DNA of 14,751 nucleotides from Nitrospinota bacterium (lineage in GTDB: Bacteria > Nitrospinota_A > JADGAW01), in contig JADGAW010000032.1 in assembly GCA_015231815.1 (NCBI GenBank), positions 1 through 14,751 of the forward strand, read 5' to 3'. Shown here piece after piece: positions 6,372 to 14,191 of this stretch (position 1 is its first letter; every line of letters begins with the position of its first letter). A program made the translations under genes and the position numbers. Under the pieces are notes generated by a model that was given only the letters and a program-made list of their open reading frames with translations, ran no database searches and had not been told where the DNA came from.

Positions 6372-7598
6372 TTAAAAATAATCTTTCCAAATCTCCTTAA
6401 ATCGTGAATAAACTGCATCAAAGCTTTTTCTTCCAGTAAAGTTGTAGGTTTTTCCCGACTTTCTGCTTTTTAGTCCGTATTTAAGAAGTCCTACTGCTGT
6501 TGAATATTTTGGACTGTTTACCATATCCTTTAACCCAGTAACACCTATAGGTTTACCGATTCTTACTGGTCTGCTAAAAACCCTTTCCGCAAGCTTGTCT
6601 ATTCCCTCCAACAGGATTGAACCTCCTGTAAGTACTATTCCTCCTGTTAAACAGTTATCACTGTCCGATTGTTCCAAATCATTTTGAATCAAAGAAAAAA
6701 GTTCATCTGCTCTTGGCTCCAAAACGGTTGCAAGAGTTTTTTGATTTGCTTTTTTTGTTTCACCACTTCCTACAGTATGTACTTCAAATTCATTTTCTGT
6801 TGCCATTTCAAACAGAGCACATCCATATTCTTTTTTTATGGTATCAGCTTCGTTATAGGATGTTCTCAGAGCATGTTGTAAGTCAGAGGTAAACTGAAAA
6901 CCACCGATAGTAATTACTGATGTATGCTTAATATAACCAGTGTGATAAACGGCAATATCTGTTGTACCACCGCCAACATCAACGATAGCCACTCCCAGTT
7001 CCTTCTCATCCTCAGTCAAAACTGCTTCCGCTGATGCAATTTGCTCCATAACAATATCAATTACCTGCAAGGAGGATTTCTGAACACAGTTCACGATGTT
7101 TTGTGCTGAACTGACTGCACTTGAAACAATATGAACATTTACCTCAAGCCTTGTAGCTTTCATTCCGTTGGGCTCTTTTATTCCATCCTGATGATCAACA
7201 ATATACTCTTGAGGAATTGCATGAATAACCTCACGATCGGCAGGAATACTTACCGCCCGGGCAGCATCAACAACACGTTCTTTATCAGCATCAGAAACCA
7301 CGTTATTTTTTACAGCAATAACTCCGTGACTGTTCATACTTTGAATATGGCTTCCGGCAATACCGACATAGACTGCATCGATGTTGGTACCCGACATCAT
7401 TTCCGCTTCTTCCACGGCAGTTTTAATCGAACTTACTGTTCTTTCAACGTCAATAACCACACCCCTTTTCATGCCGTGAGATGGCGATTCTCCAAAACCG
7501 ATTATTTCAACTGTATTATCTTCCTGAATTTCAGCAATTAAACAACAAACCTTTGTTGTACCTATATCCAGTGCCGCCATAATATTTTCTCTAGCCAC
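6372..7598 (-). CDS. ftsA: Cell division protein FtsA (actin-like membrane anchor of FtsZ)
   Basis: This 408-residue actin-fold ATPase tethers FtsZ filaments to the membrane and recruits later divisome proteins. The start is GTG 7598, because AGGAGGT (7605-7611) lies 6 bases upstream. A TTG start at 7616 would bury that site inside the gene. The phosphate 1 motif is ALDIGTTKVC (9-18). Phosphate 2 is VDVGGGTTDI (207-216), and the adenosine motif is LTGGSILLEGI (323-333). The FtsA-specific 1C subdomain lies at about 85-165. The C-terminal 17 residues, with FDAVYSRF and IWKDYF, form the amphipathic membrane-targeting helix, after a short basic linker (SRKSGKTYNFTGRK). It lies 25 bases downstream of ftsQ and 127 bases before ftsZ, its direct partner. 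Length and motifs are normal. Confidence 0.97.
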   Translation of the reverse strand: MARENIMAALDIGTTKVCCLIAEIQEDNTVEIIGFGESPSHGMKRGVVIDVERTVSSIKTAVEEAEMMSGTNIDAVYVGIAGSHIQSMNSHGVIAVKNNVVSDADKERVVDAARAVSIPADREVIHAIPQEYIVDHQDGIKEPNGMKATRLEVNVHIVSSAVSSAQNIVNCVQKSSLQVIDIVMEQIASAEAVLTEDEKELGVAIVDVGGGTTDIAVYHTGYIKHTSVITIGGFQFTSDLQHALRTSYNEADTIKKEYGCALFEMATENEFEVHTVGSGETKKANQKTLATVLEPRADELFSLIQNDLEQSDSDNCLTGGIVLTGGSILLEGIDKLAERVFSRPVRIGKPIGVTGLKDMVNSPKYSTAVGLLKYGLKSRKSGKTYNFTGRKSFDAVYSRFKEIWKDYF

Positions 7599-7604
7599 CT
7601 GTAA

Positions 7605-7611
7605 ACCTCCT
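7605..7611 (-). promoter_or_regulatory. Ribosome binding site that fixes the ftsA GTG start
   Basis: The minus strand reads AGGAGGT followed by six bases (TTACAG) and GTG at 7598. Sequence and spacing are identical to the ftsZ site. This makes GTG the likely start over the upstream TTG (7616) and over the internal ATG six codons further on (IMAALDIG). Confidence 0.8.
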
Positions 7612-7623
7612 CTCAATTAACAT

Positions 7624-8439
7624 TTAACCTTTTAATACAATCATTTTGTCGAACCTAAGATCGATATATGCTGGATTGTTCTTTTTCTTTTTATTGTAAT
7701 CAGCAACTAATTTATTCAAATAGCTAAAATCCGTATGAATTCTTGCTTGATTTATCATAATGCTCATTTGGTTTCCTGTCTTTCCAGCCTTAACGATTCT
7801 TCGTGTTTTTAATTCGAAATTGTCTTTATCAACAGCTTTAACTGTATCAATGGTATAGCCCATAAGTCCCAGTTCCTTATCCATCTTGCCAATAAAAGAA
7901 ACCAGCAATTGAAAAGCTTCTTTTTTATCCTCTTCTGTAACATCTTTATCTATTTCCGTGAAATCAACAACGGGCAGATTAAATTTATACTTATTTTCTG
8001 CTTCAATGAAAAACGCGTGCTTATCCATAAGACGGATATTTTCTCCAGCCTTCAAGTAGAGATAGGGGTTTCTTTCCTGAATATTTATGCTTAAAGTATT
8101 AGGAAATATTCGTTTCAGTTCTACTGACTCTACCCACCCAAGTGCTGAAACCTCCTCTGCCAATAAATCCAGTTCAGCCAAAAAAATATTTTGTCCGATT
8201 ACTTTTTCTGCAAAACCTTCAATACTTTTTTTATTTAAATTTACCTGACCTGTAACTGCATAATTTTTAAGAGTAAATTCATTTGATGTCGTAAAGTAGT
8301 AAACGAGATACGCTGAAACAATAAAAAATGCCGTAAAGCCCATAAAAGCAACACTTCTTTTTTGTTTTGTCTTTTCCGTAACCCTTACTCTACGTTTATA
8401 AACTTTTCTGGATTGTTCCAAATCTTTTTCTGCTTTCAT
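7624..8439 (-). CDS. ftsQ: Cell division protein FtsQ/DivIB
   Basis: This 271-residue bitopic inner-membrane protein links early and late divisome parts through FtsL/FtsB, which lie outside this window. A basic cytoplasmic N-terminus (1-29, rich in Lys/Arg) precedes one membrane helix (about 30-49, SVAFMGFTAFFIVSAYLVYY). A POTRA domain (about 54-124) follows, with the characteristic NxxFL-like segment GQNIFLAELD and the W-V-x-x-V-x-x-x-R-x-x-P-x-T-L-x-I-x-I-x-E-R pattern beginning at W102. The FtsQ beta domain runs to about residue 245. The ATG overlaps the ddl stop as ATGA, so the two are translationally coupled. The primary sequence is divergent, as usual for FtsQ. The identification rests on topology, the POTRA signature and position between ddl and ftsA. 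Confidence 0.93.
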   Translation of the reverse strand: MKAEKDLEQSRKVYKRRVRVTEKTKQKRSVAFMGFTAFFIVSAYLVYYFTTSNEFTLKNYAVTGQVNLNKKSIEGFAEKVIGQNIFLAELDLLAEEVSALGWVESVELKRIFPNTLSINIQERNPYLYLKAGENIRLMDKHAFFIEAENKYKFNLPVVDFTEIDKDVTEEDKKEAFQLLVSFIGKMDKELGLMGYTIDTVKAVDKDNFELKTRRIVKAGKTGNQMSIMINQARIHTDFSYLNKLVADYNKKKKNNPAYIDLRFDKMIVLKG

Positions 8440-9365
8440 TGCTTCTGTTTATTTTTAGTTAACGCTGATAGTAATATAACCAATATAAGCTCTAAGAAAC
8501 TTACTCCCGAACTCTTTGCTGCTTTTGGCAAAAGCGAAGTTGCCGTAAAACCGGGTATGGTATTTATTTCCAAAAAATACGGTGTATTGTTTTCTCCTAA
8601 AATAAAATCACTTCTTGAAAAGCCCTTGCAGTTACAAATATTGTGTGCCAACAGTGCAAACTGTTTTAGTTGTTCTTCAATTTCCCTGTTAATTTCTGCT
8701 GGACAAATATAGTTGGTCATTCCCTTGGTATATTTGTGCTTATAATCATAAAAACCATCGCCTGTAATAATTTCAATAATCTCCAAAGGCTGTTCTAATA
8801 CAATTCCAACCGTAAGGAGCCGCCCTTCAACATATTTTTCAAACATGAGCTCATCGTAATGAGAGAGTTTTTCCAATGCTTTTGTTACTTCTTCTTCTGT
8901 TTTACATATTTCCAAACCAAGGGTTGAACCTTCTGTTGTTGCCTTAACCACTAAGGGAACATTAATGGAGCCCCGTTCATTGAGAGAATATTCAGGAGTA
9001 GGTATTTGTTTGGCAATAAGGTTTTTTGTCATAAATTTATTTAAGGAAACCGCACTTCCTAAAACTCCAGTTCCTGCATATGGAACATCCAACCATTCAA
9101 GAACACCCTGAATTGCTCCATCTTCTCCTCCTTCTCCATGAAGTGCAATAAACAGAACATCACATCCTTGCATACGTTCAATTTTTAAGTCATGTTTATC
9201 CACAACAATTTTCTCCACATCAAAATTTGCTTCAATCAATGCATCTGCTACTGCATTTCCGCTGGAAAGGGATACTTCCCGCTCTGAGGAATATCCACCC
9301 ATGATTACACCAATTTTTTTATTCAATAAAACCGTCTTAGCTTCTATTAACTCTTTTTCAAACAT
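8436..9365 (-). CDS. ddl: D-alanine--D-alanine ligase
   Basis: This 309-residue ATP-grasp enzyme joins two D-alanines to form the dipeptide later added by MurF. Visible family motifs are GGYSSEREVSLSSG (23-36) and FIALHGEGGEDGAIQG (72-87). The ATP-binding segment is VKATTEGSTLGL (140-151), and the substrate-side loop is YDYKHKY (206-212). FSRSDFI (249-255) and EINTIPGFTATSLLPKAA (266-283) hold metal- and D-Ala-binding residues. The Tyr in the loop and the lack of vancomycin-resistance ligase marks fit D-Ala-D-Ala rather than D-Ala-D-Lac specificity; this is inferred. The ATG has a modest AGGAAA site. Its stop overlaps the ftsQ start by four bases. A 78-base gap separates it from murB. Length is normal for the DdlB type. 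Confidence 0.97.
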   Translation of the reverse strand: MFEKELIEAKTVLLNKKIGVIMGGYSSEREVSLSSGNAVADALIEANFDVEKIVVDKHDLKIERMQGCDVLFIALHGEGGEDGAIQGVLEWLDVPYAGTGVLGSAVSLNKFMTKNLIAKQIPTPEYSLNERGSINVPLVVKATTEGSTLGLEICKTEEEVTKALEKLSHYDELMFEKYVEGRLLTVGIVLEQPLEIIEIITGDGFYDYKHKYTKGMTNYICPAEINREIEEQLKQFALLAHNICNCKGFSRSDFILGENNTPYFLEINTIPGFTATSLLPKAAKSSGVSFLELILVILLSALTKNKQKQ

Positions 9366-9443
9366 CTGAATTTCCTATTCTGTCCACCTTTTTCACTTCA
9401 AACCTTTTTTAGAGGAAAGCATAAAAAGTGATTAATTAAACTT

Positions 9444-10316
9444 TTAAAAATCTCCAACAAGTTCTATTTCCCTTTGTAACCTAATGCCAAACTTTTCAAA
9501 AACCCTGTTCTCAACGTCAGTAATAAGGGTATATATATCTTTTGCAGATGCCTTGCCCTTATTTATTATGAAATTTGCATGTTTATGTGAAACTTCTGCA
9601 TCACCACAGGAAAATCCTTTTAAGCCAGCTTCATCAATCAGTTTTGCAGCAAAATAATTCTTGCCGTTTTTAAAAACAGAACCAGCGTTTTTTGTTCCTG
9701 TTGGTTGATTTTTTCTTTTTTGTTTCATTTCATTCATTTCCTCTTTTAATGAAGCCTCATCTGCAACATTTCTGGTATTAAAGGTTGCACTTATTACTAC
9801 CTGATTTTGTTGAAGCTCTGAATGCCTGTAGGCAAGCCCAAGTTCATCTTTGCACATTTTCTGAATACCATTTTTCTGGCTAATAACAGTGGCACCTTCA
9901 ATAAAATCTGATATTTCTACACCATAGCAACCAGCATTCATTTTTATGCAACCACCCAAAGTTCCGGGGATTGTACTAAGTTTTATAAAATCTGGACATT
10001 GAACTTTTACTAACTGATTGGAGACTTTTTTTAAACTGAGATAAGCTCCGGCAACAAAACGCTTACCCTTTTCCAACCAGTTAAAATCATTAGCTTCCTG
10101 CATATTTTTCAAAATTATAATTACACCGTCATAACCACTATCTGAAATCAAAACATTACTTCCATAACCAATTACCTGAAACCTGATTTTTTCCTCTTGT
10201 ATCTTCTTTAGTTCTTCCTGTAACTCATGTAACGTTTCAGGCAACAGTGCCCATCTGGCTTTTCCGCCAACCTGAAAGGTGTTTGTTTTTTTTAAATCAT
10301 AATTTTCAATTTTCAT
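9444..10316 (-). CDS. murB: UDP-N-acetylenolpyruvoylglucosamine reductase MurB
   Basis: This 290-residue flavoenzyme reduces UDP-GlcNAc-enolpyruvate to UDP-MurNAc with NADPH in the cytoplasm. The FAD-binding part has TNTFQVGGKA (11-20), VIGYGSNVLISDSGYDG (48-64) and IPGTLGGCIKMNAGCYG (116-132). Y163-R164 in YRHSEL gives the active-site Arg. QPTGTKNAGSVFKNG (204-218) gives the proton-donating S213. The C-terminal REIELVG gives the Glu, probably E283. The YRHS motif and short length fit the type II (Gram-positive/deltaproteobacterial) subclass. The ATG has only a weak AGG site. It directly follows an in-frame TAG that ends a 28-codon ORF, so the true N-terminus could be longer if that TAG is an error or is read through. 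Everything needed for catalysis is within the 290 residues. Confidence 0.95.
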   Translation of the reverse strand: MKIENYDLKKTNTFQVGGKARWALLPETLHELQEELKKIQEEKIRFQVIGYGSNVLISDSGYDGVIIILKNMQEANDFNWLEKGKRFVAGAYLSLKKVSNQLVKVQCPDFIKLSTIPGTLGGCIKMNAGCYGVEISDFIEGATVISQKNGIQKMCKDELGLAYRHSELQQNQVVISATFNTRNVADEASLKEEMNEMKQKRKNQPTGTKNAGSVFKNGKNYFAAKLIDEAGLKGFSCGDAEVSHKHANFIINKGKASAKDIYTLITDVENRVFEKFGIRLQREIELVGDF

Positions 10317-10403
10317 CTAAACCTGTTTAACAACAGAATCTTTTCCTAACTCTTCCTGCAGTGACAGAAGAGCCTTTGGTACGTTTAATATATGTTTAGC
10401 CAT
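10317..10403 (-). CDS. 28-codon ORF bridging murC and murB, in frame with murB across an amber codon
   Basis: The ATG at 10403 overlaps the last codons of murC in another frame. The ORF then fills the entire murC-murB gap and ends at TAG 10319-10317, immediately followed by the murB ATG in the same frame. The peptide begins MAKHILNVPKALLSL and ends GKDSVVKQV. An amphipathic helix followed by a G-K-x-x-V-type turn is what commonly precedes the TTF-x-VGG motif in longer MurB proteins. An AGGAG lies 12 bases before the ATG, inside murC. It could be a real murB 5' end cut by a TAG, or a coupling peptide that brings ribosomes to murB. It could also be chance. The frame continuity and exact fit favour one of the first two. 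Confidence 0.4.
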   Translation of the reverse strand: MAKHILNVPKALLSLQEELGKDSVVKQV

Positions 10404-11772
10404 GTAAGAAACTTTCTCCTTCCTTCCAAACATCTCCAGCACCAAGGGTTAAGAGGACACAATCCTTATTCAGTAATTCATTAAGTCGCTCATTTACCTT
10501 AGCTCGTTGTGGAAGATACTCAACGTGTCTATGACCATACTGTCGAATGCCTTCAGTAAGTTTTTCAGAACTTACCTCTTCAATTGCCTTTTCTCCTGCT
10601 GAATAAATATCCAAGAGCAAAATTATGTCTGCATCATAGAATGAGGTTTCAAACTCTTTTTCTAAATGTACCGTACGTGTATAACGGTGGGGCTGAAAAA
10701 GTACAACAAGCTTTTTCTCCGGATAGAGGGTTTTAAATCCCTGAAGTGTTAGCTTAATTTCTGCCGGATGATGTCCATAGTCGTCATATACCTTTATTCC
10801 GTTAATTTCACCCTTTAACTGAAACCTTCGTTCAATTCCCTCAAAGGTTTTTAATGCTTTTTCTGCAACATTTATATCTATTCCCAACTCAACTGCTGTA
10901 GCAATGGCTGCAAGAGTGTTATAGACATTATGGATTCCATGCATTGCTACTTTTACTTCTCCATGGCTTTCTCCGTTAACTTTTAAAATAAATGATTGCA
11001 TTCCATCTTTACTGCATAGATCTCGGGCACTTATGTTGGCATTTGACGACAAACCGTAGGTAACATATTTTTTATTGATATCAGGAAGAATTGATTGAAT
11101 ATGCTGGTCATCAATATTCAGGATGATTTTTCCGTAAAAAGGAACTTTATTCACAAAATTCTTAAATGCGTTCAGGATTGCCTCCATCGTTATATAGTGG
11201 TCAACATGCTCAAAGTCAATATTGGTGAGCACTGCAATCGTTGGTGACAAAGACAAAAATGAGCCGTCGCTTTCATCAGCTTCGGCAACAATATATTCTC
11301 CTGTGCCGAGTTTTGCACCGCTTCCAAGAGAGTTTAGTCGTCCGCCAATAACTACAGTAGGATCCATATCTGCCTTATTTAAAATTGTTGCAATCAAAGA
11401 GGTTGTAGTTGTTTTTCCATGTGCCCCTGCTACAGCAATAGAATGTTTTAATCGCATAAGTTCAGCAAGCATTTCAGCCCTTCTGATAATGGGAACCTGC
11501 TTAATTTTTGCCTCTTCAACCTCAACATTGTCCGGATTAATTGCCGTTGAAGTTACGACCACATCACTGCCGTTAACATTTTGGGCGGCATGTCCAATAA
11601 ATACCTTTGCTCCAACTTTCATCAGGTGCTTTACAGCAGCAGATTCGGAGGTATCTGAACCACTGACGTTAAAGCCAAGGTTTATGAGAACCTCTGCAAT
11701 TCCGCTCATACCACTTCCACCAATTCCAACAAAATGAATATGGCTTGCTTTTCTGAACATTTTCCCTGACAT
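10396..11772 (-). CDS. murC: UDP-N-acetylmuramate--L-alanine ligase MurC
   Basis: This 458-residue Mur ligase attaches L-Ala to UDP-MurNAc using ATP, the first peptide-stem step. The N-terminal UDP-binding domain shows HFVGIGGSGMSGIAEVL (13-29) and GSDTSES (38-44). The central ATPase domain has the P-loop GAHGKTTTT (116-124), EADESDGSF (164-172), TNIDFEHVDHY (183-193) and HNVYN (281-285). The C-terminal domain has YDDYGHHPAEI (329-339), the MurC-specific FQPHRYTRT (359-367) and LGAGDVW (443-449). These distinguish it from MurD, MurE and MurF. The ATG follows the stop of the 63-aa ORF by 3 bases and has no clear ribosome site, so translation is probably coupled. The 3' end overlaps the ORF in front of murB. 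Length and motifs are standard. Confidence 0.98.
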   Translation of the reverse strand: MSGKMFRKASHIHFVGIGGSGMSGIAEVLINLGFNVSGSDTSESAAVKHLMKVGAKVFIGHAAQNVNGSDVVVTSTAINPDNVEVEEAKIKQVPIIRRAEMLAELMRLKHSIAVAGAHGKTTTTSLIATILNKADMDPTVVIGGRLNSLGSGAKLGTGEYIVAEADESDGSFLSLSPTIAVLTNIDFEHVDHYITMEAILNAFKNFVNKVPFYGKIILNIDDQHIQSILPDINKKYVTYGLSSNANISARDLCSKDGMQSFILKVNGESHGEVKVAMHGIHNVYNTLAAIATAVELGIDINVAEKALKTFEGIERRFQLKGEINGIKVYDDYGHHPAEIKLTLQGFKTLYPEKKLVVLFQPHRYTRTVHLEKEFETSFYDADIILLLDIYSAGEKAIEEVSSEKLTEGIRQYGHRHVEYLPQRAKVNERLNELLNKDCVLLTLGAGDVWKEGESFLHG

Positions 11773-11775
11773 GGT

Positions 11776-11967
11776 TTATTTAAAAATATTTAATGCATCA
11801 CGAGTTGCTTTAGGCTTCTCGAATTTATAGTTTTGTACTCTGATTCCTTTACTGTTACGATTTACATGCGTATTATTAATATCAACCTGTTCTTGCTTTG
11901 GTATTCCAACATTCTTTAAACTATCTAAAGGTTTTTCCAAACCTCTTTTATCTGTGTACAGCTTCAT
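11776..11967 (-). CDS. Unrecognised 63-residue basic protein between murG and murC
   Basis: I do not recognise this protein. Its ATG lies inside the murG 3' end (20-base overlap, different frame) and its stop is 3 bases before the murC ATG, so it is packed exactly into the operon. The sequence is hydrophilic and Lys/Arg/Asn-rich, with no membrane segment, signal peptide or Cys. Segments are TDKRGLEKPLDSLKNVG near the start and NYKFEKPKATRDALNIF near the end. No Shine-Dalgarno sequence is visible, so translation would depend on murG termination. In favour of a real gene are the tight fit and the fact that without it a gap of about 175 bases would interrupt an otherwise compact operon. Against it are the small size, low complexity and lack of a known family. 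A structural role near MurG and MurC would be pure speculation. Confidence 0.5.
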   Translation of the reverse strand: MKLYTDKRGLEKPLDSLKNVGIPKQEQVDINNTHVNRNSKGIRVQNYKFEKPKATRDALNIFK

Positions 11968-13057
11968 AGCAATGATTTACAATAGTTTTTGCTGCATCCT
12001 TTCTTCCGAGTTTTGCAGCATTTGCGCACATAGTTTTTAACTTTTCCGGGTTGTTCATTAAGTCCAGAACTATTTCGGCTAATTCTTTTTCATTTGCTTC
12101 TTTTTCTGTAAAAACATACGCTCCACCGGCCTTTTCTACTTCACGAGCGTTAAATTCCTGATGGTTTTGAACGGCAAAGGGAAATGGAATAAAAATCGAA
12201 GCTTTGCCGTAATTGGTAACCTCAGCTATTGTTGAGGCACCCGACCTTGATACAATGAGGTCAGCATGTGCATAAAATGAGTGAAGTCCGTTAATAAAGG
12301 GCTTAACTTCTGATTCAATGCGATATTGTTCATAACATTTTTTTGTTTCTTCATAATCATTCTTTCCTGTTTGGTGGAGGATGAAAATTTTCTCCTTTAC
12401 TTCTTCCAGAAGTGGCAACATCTCAGTGACAAGCTTGTTTATTGCATGTGCTCCCTGACTTCCTCCAAAAACGAGAAGTTTGAATTTATTTGTTTTTTTA
12501 AATTCAGACTCCACTTCCTTGCCAGCTTTTGCTTCTCTAATTGGACTACCACATAAAACAACTTTACCTTTAATGTTGTCGTAGTACTTCTTGGTAACCT
12601 CGAAAGCAATAAAGACTGTCTGAGCATATTTACCAAATATCTTATTTACAAAACCAGGTATGGAATTTTGTTCCTGAATAAGGAATTTCTTTCTGAGTAG
12701 TGTTGCTGCAAGTAACATTGGAGCTGAAGCATATCCTCCAACACCGACAACAATATCAGGTTTTTTGCTGATAATTATTGACATTGACTGTAATGTTCCT
12801 ATAAGCATTGTTATAAGTCCCTTGATTTTTGCCATAACTGATTTTCCAAAAAGTCCGTAGGCAACAATAGGCAAAAAGGTAAAACCTTCTTCGGGTAATA
12901 CCCTGTTTTCAATACCATGCCTTGTTCCTACAAACATAACCATATTTTTTCCGTTAACTTTTAATAATTCTTCCGCTATGGCAATACCCGGAAAGAGATG
13001 TCCTCCGGTTCCTCCACCAGCGATAATTACCGTTAAATTCTTTTTTTTTTCACTCAC
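11948..13057 (-). CDS. murG: Lipid II synthase MurG (UDP-GlcNAc transferase)
   Basis: This 369-residue peripheral inner-membrane GT-B glycosyltransferase adds GlcNAc from UDP-GlcNAc to lipid I to form lipid II. The N-terminal lipid I-binding loop is AGGGTGGHLFPGIAIAEEL (13-31), with H20. Further motifs are GVGGYASAP (105-113), the QEQNSIPG loop (128-135), the second G-loop GGSQGA (198-203) and the UDP-GlcNAc site SRSGASTIAE (270-279). The PFPFAVQNHQEFNA stretch (291-304) follows. GTG 13057 is the only sensible start: the same frame carries the ftsW stop just four codons upstream. No proper ribosome site is visible, so it is probably coupled to ftsW. A run of ten A bases lies immediately after the start codon region. 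The 3' end overlaps the small basic ORF. Confidence 0.97.
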   Translation of the reverse strand: MSEKKKNLTVIIAGGGTGGHLFPGIAIAEELLKVNGKNMVMFVGTRHGIENRVLPEEGFTFLPIVAYGLFGKSVMAKIKGLITMLIGTLQSMSIIISKKPDIVVGVGGYASAPMLLAATLLRKKFLIQEQNSIPGFVNKIFGKYAQTVFIAFEVTKKYYDNIKGKVVLCGSPIREAKAGKEVESEFKKTNKFKLLVFGGSQGAHAINKLVTEMLPLLEEVKEKIFILHQTGKNDYEETKKCYEQYRIESEVKPFINGLHSFYAHADLIVSRSGASTIAEVTNYGKASIFIPFPFAVQNHQEFNAREVEKAGGAYVFTEKEANEKELAEIVLDLMNNPEKLKTMCANAAKLGRKDAAKTIVNHCYEAVHR

Positions 13058-13069
13058 CCTTAAACCAAA

Positions 13070-14191
13070 TCAATGTTTTGATGCTTTTGATATATTGAGC
13101 AAAATTCCTATACTTGCCAAGGTAAAAACCATCGAAGAACCACCAGCACTTATAAGAGGCAGAGGAAGTCCTTTTGTAGGGACAAGTCCAATAGTTACTG
13201 CAATATTAAAAAGAGCCTGATAGGTAATAAGAGTGGTAATCCCGACAGCCAGTAATTTACCGAAATTATCCGGAGCTTTTTTTGCTATATAAAAACCACG
13301 AACCGCAAAAACAAAAAATAAAAAGGTAACGAGAAGTGTTCCTAATAGTCCAAATTCCTCTCCAATAACTGAAAAGATAAAATCTGTATGAGCTTCTGGC
13401 AGAAAAAGCATTTTTTGTTGACTGTTACCGAGCCCTTCTCCGAAAACCCCACCTCTTCCAAAAGAATAAAAGGATTGAATAAGTTGAAAACCTGCTCCGT
13501 CAGAATAGCTCCATGGGTCAAGAAAAGCCCGTATTCTTGCCGCTCTGAATCCGCTTGATAATGCAAAATAAGCAAAGGGTGCCATTGCCAGACTGAAATA
13601 AGAGATATGGGTTAACCTTGCTCCAGCTACAAAGAACAGGGTTAAAAGACTCGCTAATATCAAAACAGCATTTCCCATATCGGGTTCCTTAAATATCAGG
13701 AGAGAGCAGAAACCAATAATTGCAACTACAGGGAGAAAACCAAACTGAAAGCTTTTTAAATCCTCCTTTTTCTTTGTCAGGAATGAAGCAAAGAAAATAA
13801 TTAATGATATTTTTGCCAGTTCAGAAGGTTGAAAACTTAATGAACCAATGCCAATAGGCAACCACCTTCTTCCTCCTCCAACTTCTTTTCCAATTCCCGG
13901 AATAAGTACCAGAGCCAATAACAAAATGGTTACCAACAGTAAAGGCAGTGCTAATTTTTCAAGTTTTTCATAGGATAGTTGCTGAAAGTAAAATAAAACT
14001 CCTAATCCAATAATTATCCAGAGAGACTGTCGTTTAAAGTAATAAAAAGGGTCTTCATACCGTTCGATGGAAATCATAGAGCTTGCTGAATAAACCATTG
14101 TAATTCCAACAACAAGCATTACGAAGGTTATGACAAGAATGTAACTGTCAAAGAGCATTTGATCAGAACTCGTATTTTGATTTTTCATCAT
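13070..14191 (-). CDS. ftsW: Septal peptidoglycan polymerase FtsW (SEDS family)
   Basis: This 373-residue polytopic membrane protein polymerises lipid II at the septum together with a class B penicillin-binding protein. I choose ATG 14191, which overlaps the mraY stop as ATGA; a second ATG follows directly. An upstream in-frame TTG at 14245 would overlap mraY by 58 bases and adds a non-family segment. About ten hydrophobic helices are visible. SEDS marks are GGGRRW (105-110), FQPSELAKISLI (120-131), EPDMGNA (169-175) and GAGFQLIQSFYSFGRGG (232-248). The large periplasmic loop PEAHTDFIFSVIGEE (265-279) contains the catalytic Asp, D270. The family end motif is PTKGLPLPLISAGGSS (338-353). FtsW is favoured over RodA by its place between mraY and murG. 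murD, usually between mraY and ftsW, is not here. Confidence 0.95.
   Translation of the reverse strand: MMKNQNTSSDQMLFDSYILVITFVMLVVGITMVYSASSMISIERYEDPFYYFKRQSLWIIIGLGVLFYFQQLSYEKLEKLALPLLLVTILLLALVLIPGIGKEVGGGRRWLPIGIGSLSFQPSELAKISLIIFFASFLTKKKEDLKSFQFGFLPVVAIIGFCSLLIFKEPDMGNAVLILASLLTLFFVAGARLTHISYFSLAMAPFAYFALSSGFRAARIRAFLDPWSYSDGAGFQLIQSFYSFGRGGVFGEGLGNSQQKMLFLPEAHTDFIFSVIGEEFGLLGTLLVTFLFFVFAVRGFYIAKKAPDNFGKLLAVGITTLITYQALFNIAVTIGLVPTKGLPLPLISAGGSSMVFTLASIGILLNISKASKH

Noticed and set aside
7599..7616. TTG start for ftsA giving six more residues
   Set aside because: The extra codons are themselves the AGGAGGT ribosome site for the GTG at 7598.
9358..9422. Two tiny overlapping ORFs (9 and 12 codons) between murB and ddl that chain into the ddl start through GTGA and ATG overlaps
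   Set aside because: They are too short and have no convincing ribosome sites. Such chains are expected by chance in AT-rich gaps, so they are noted only as a weak coupling possibility.
11222..11737. 171-codon open frame on the plus strand
   Set aside because: It lies wholly antisense to murC, whose motifs are intact; the Ser/Thr/Pro-rich translation is a codon shadow.
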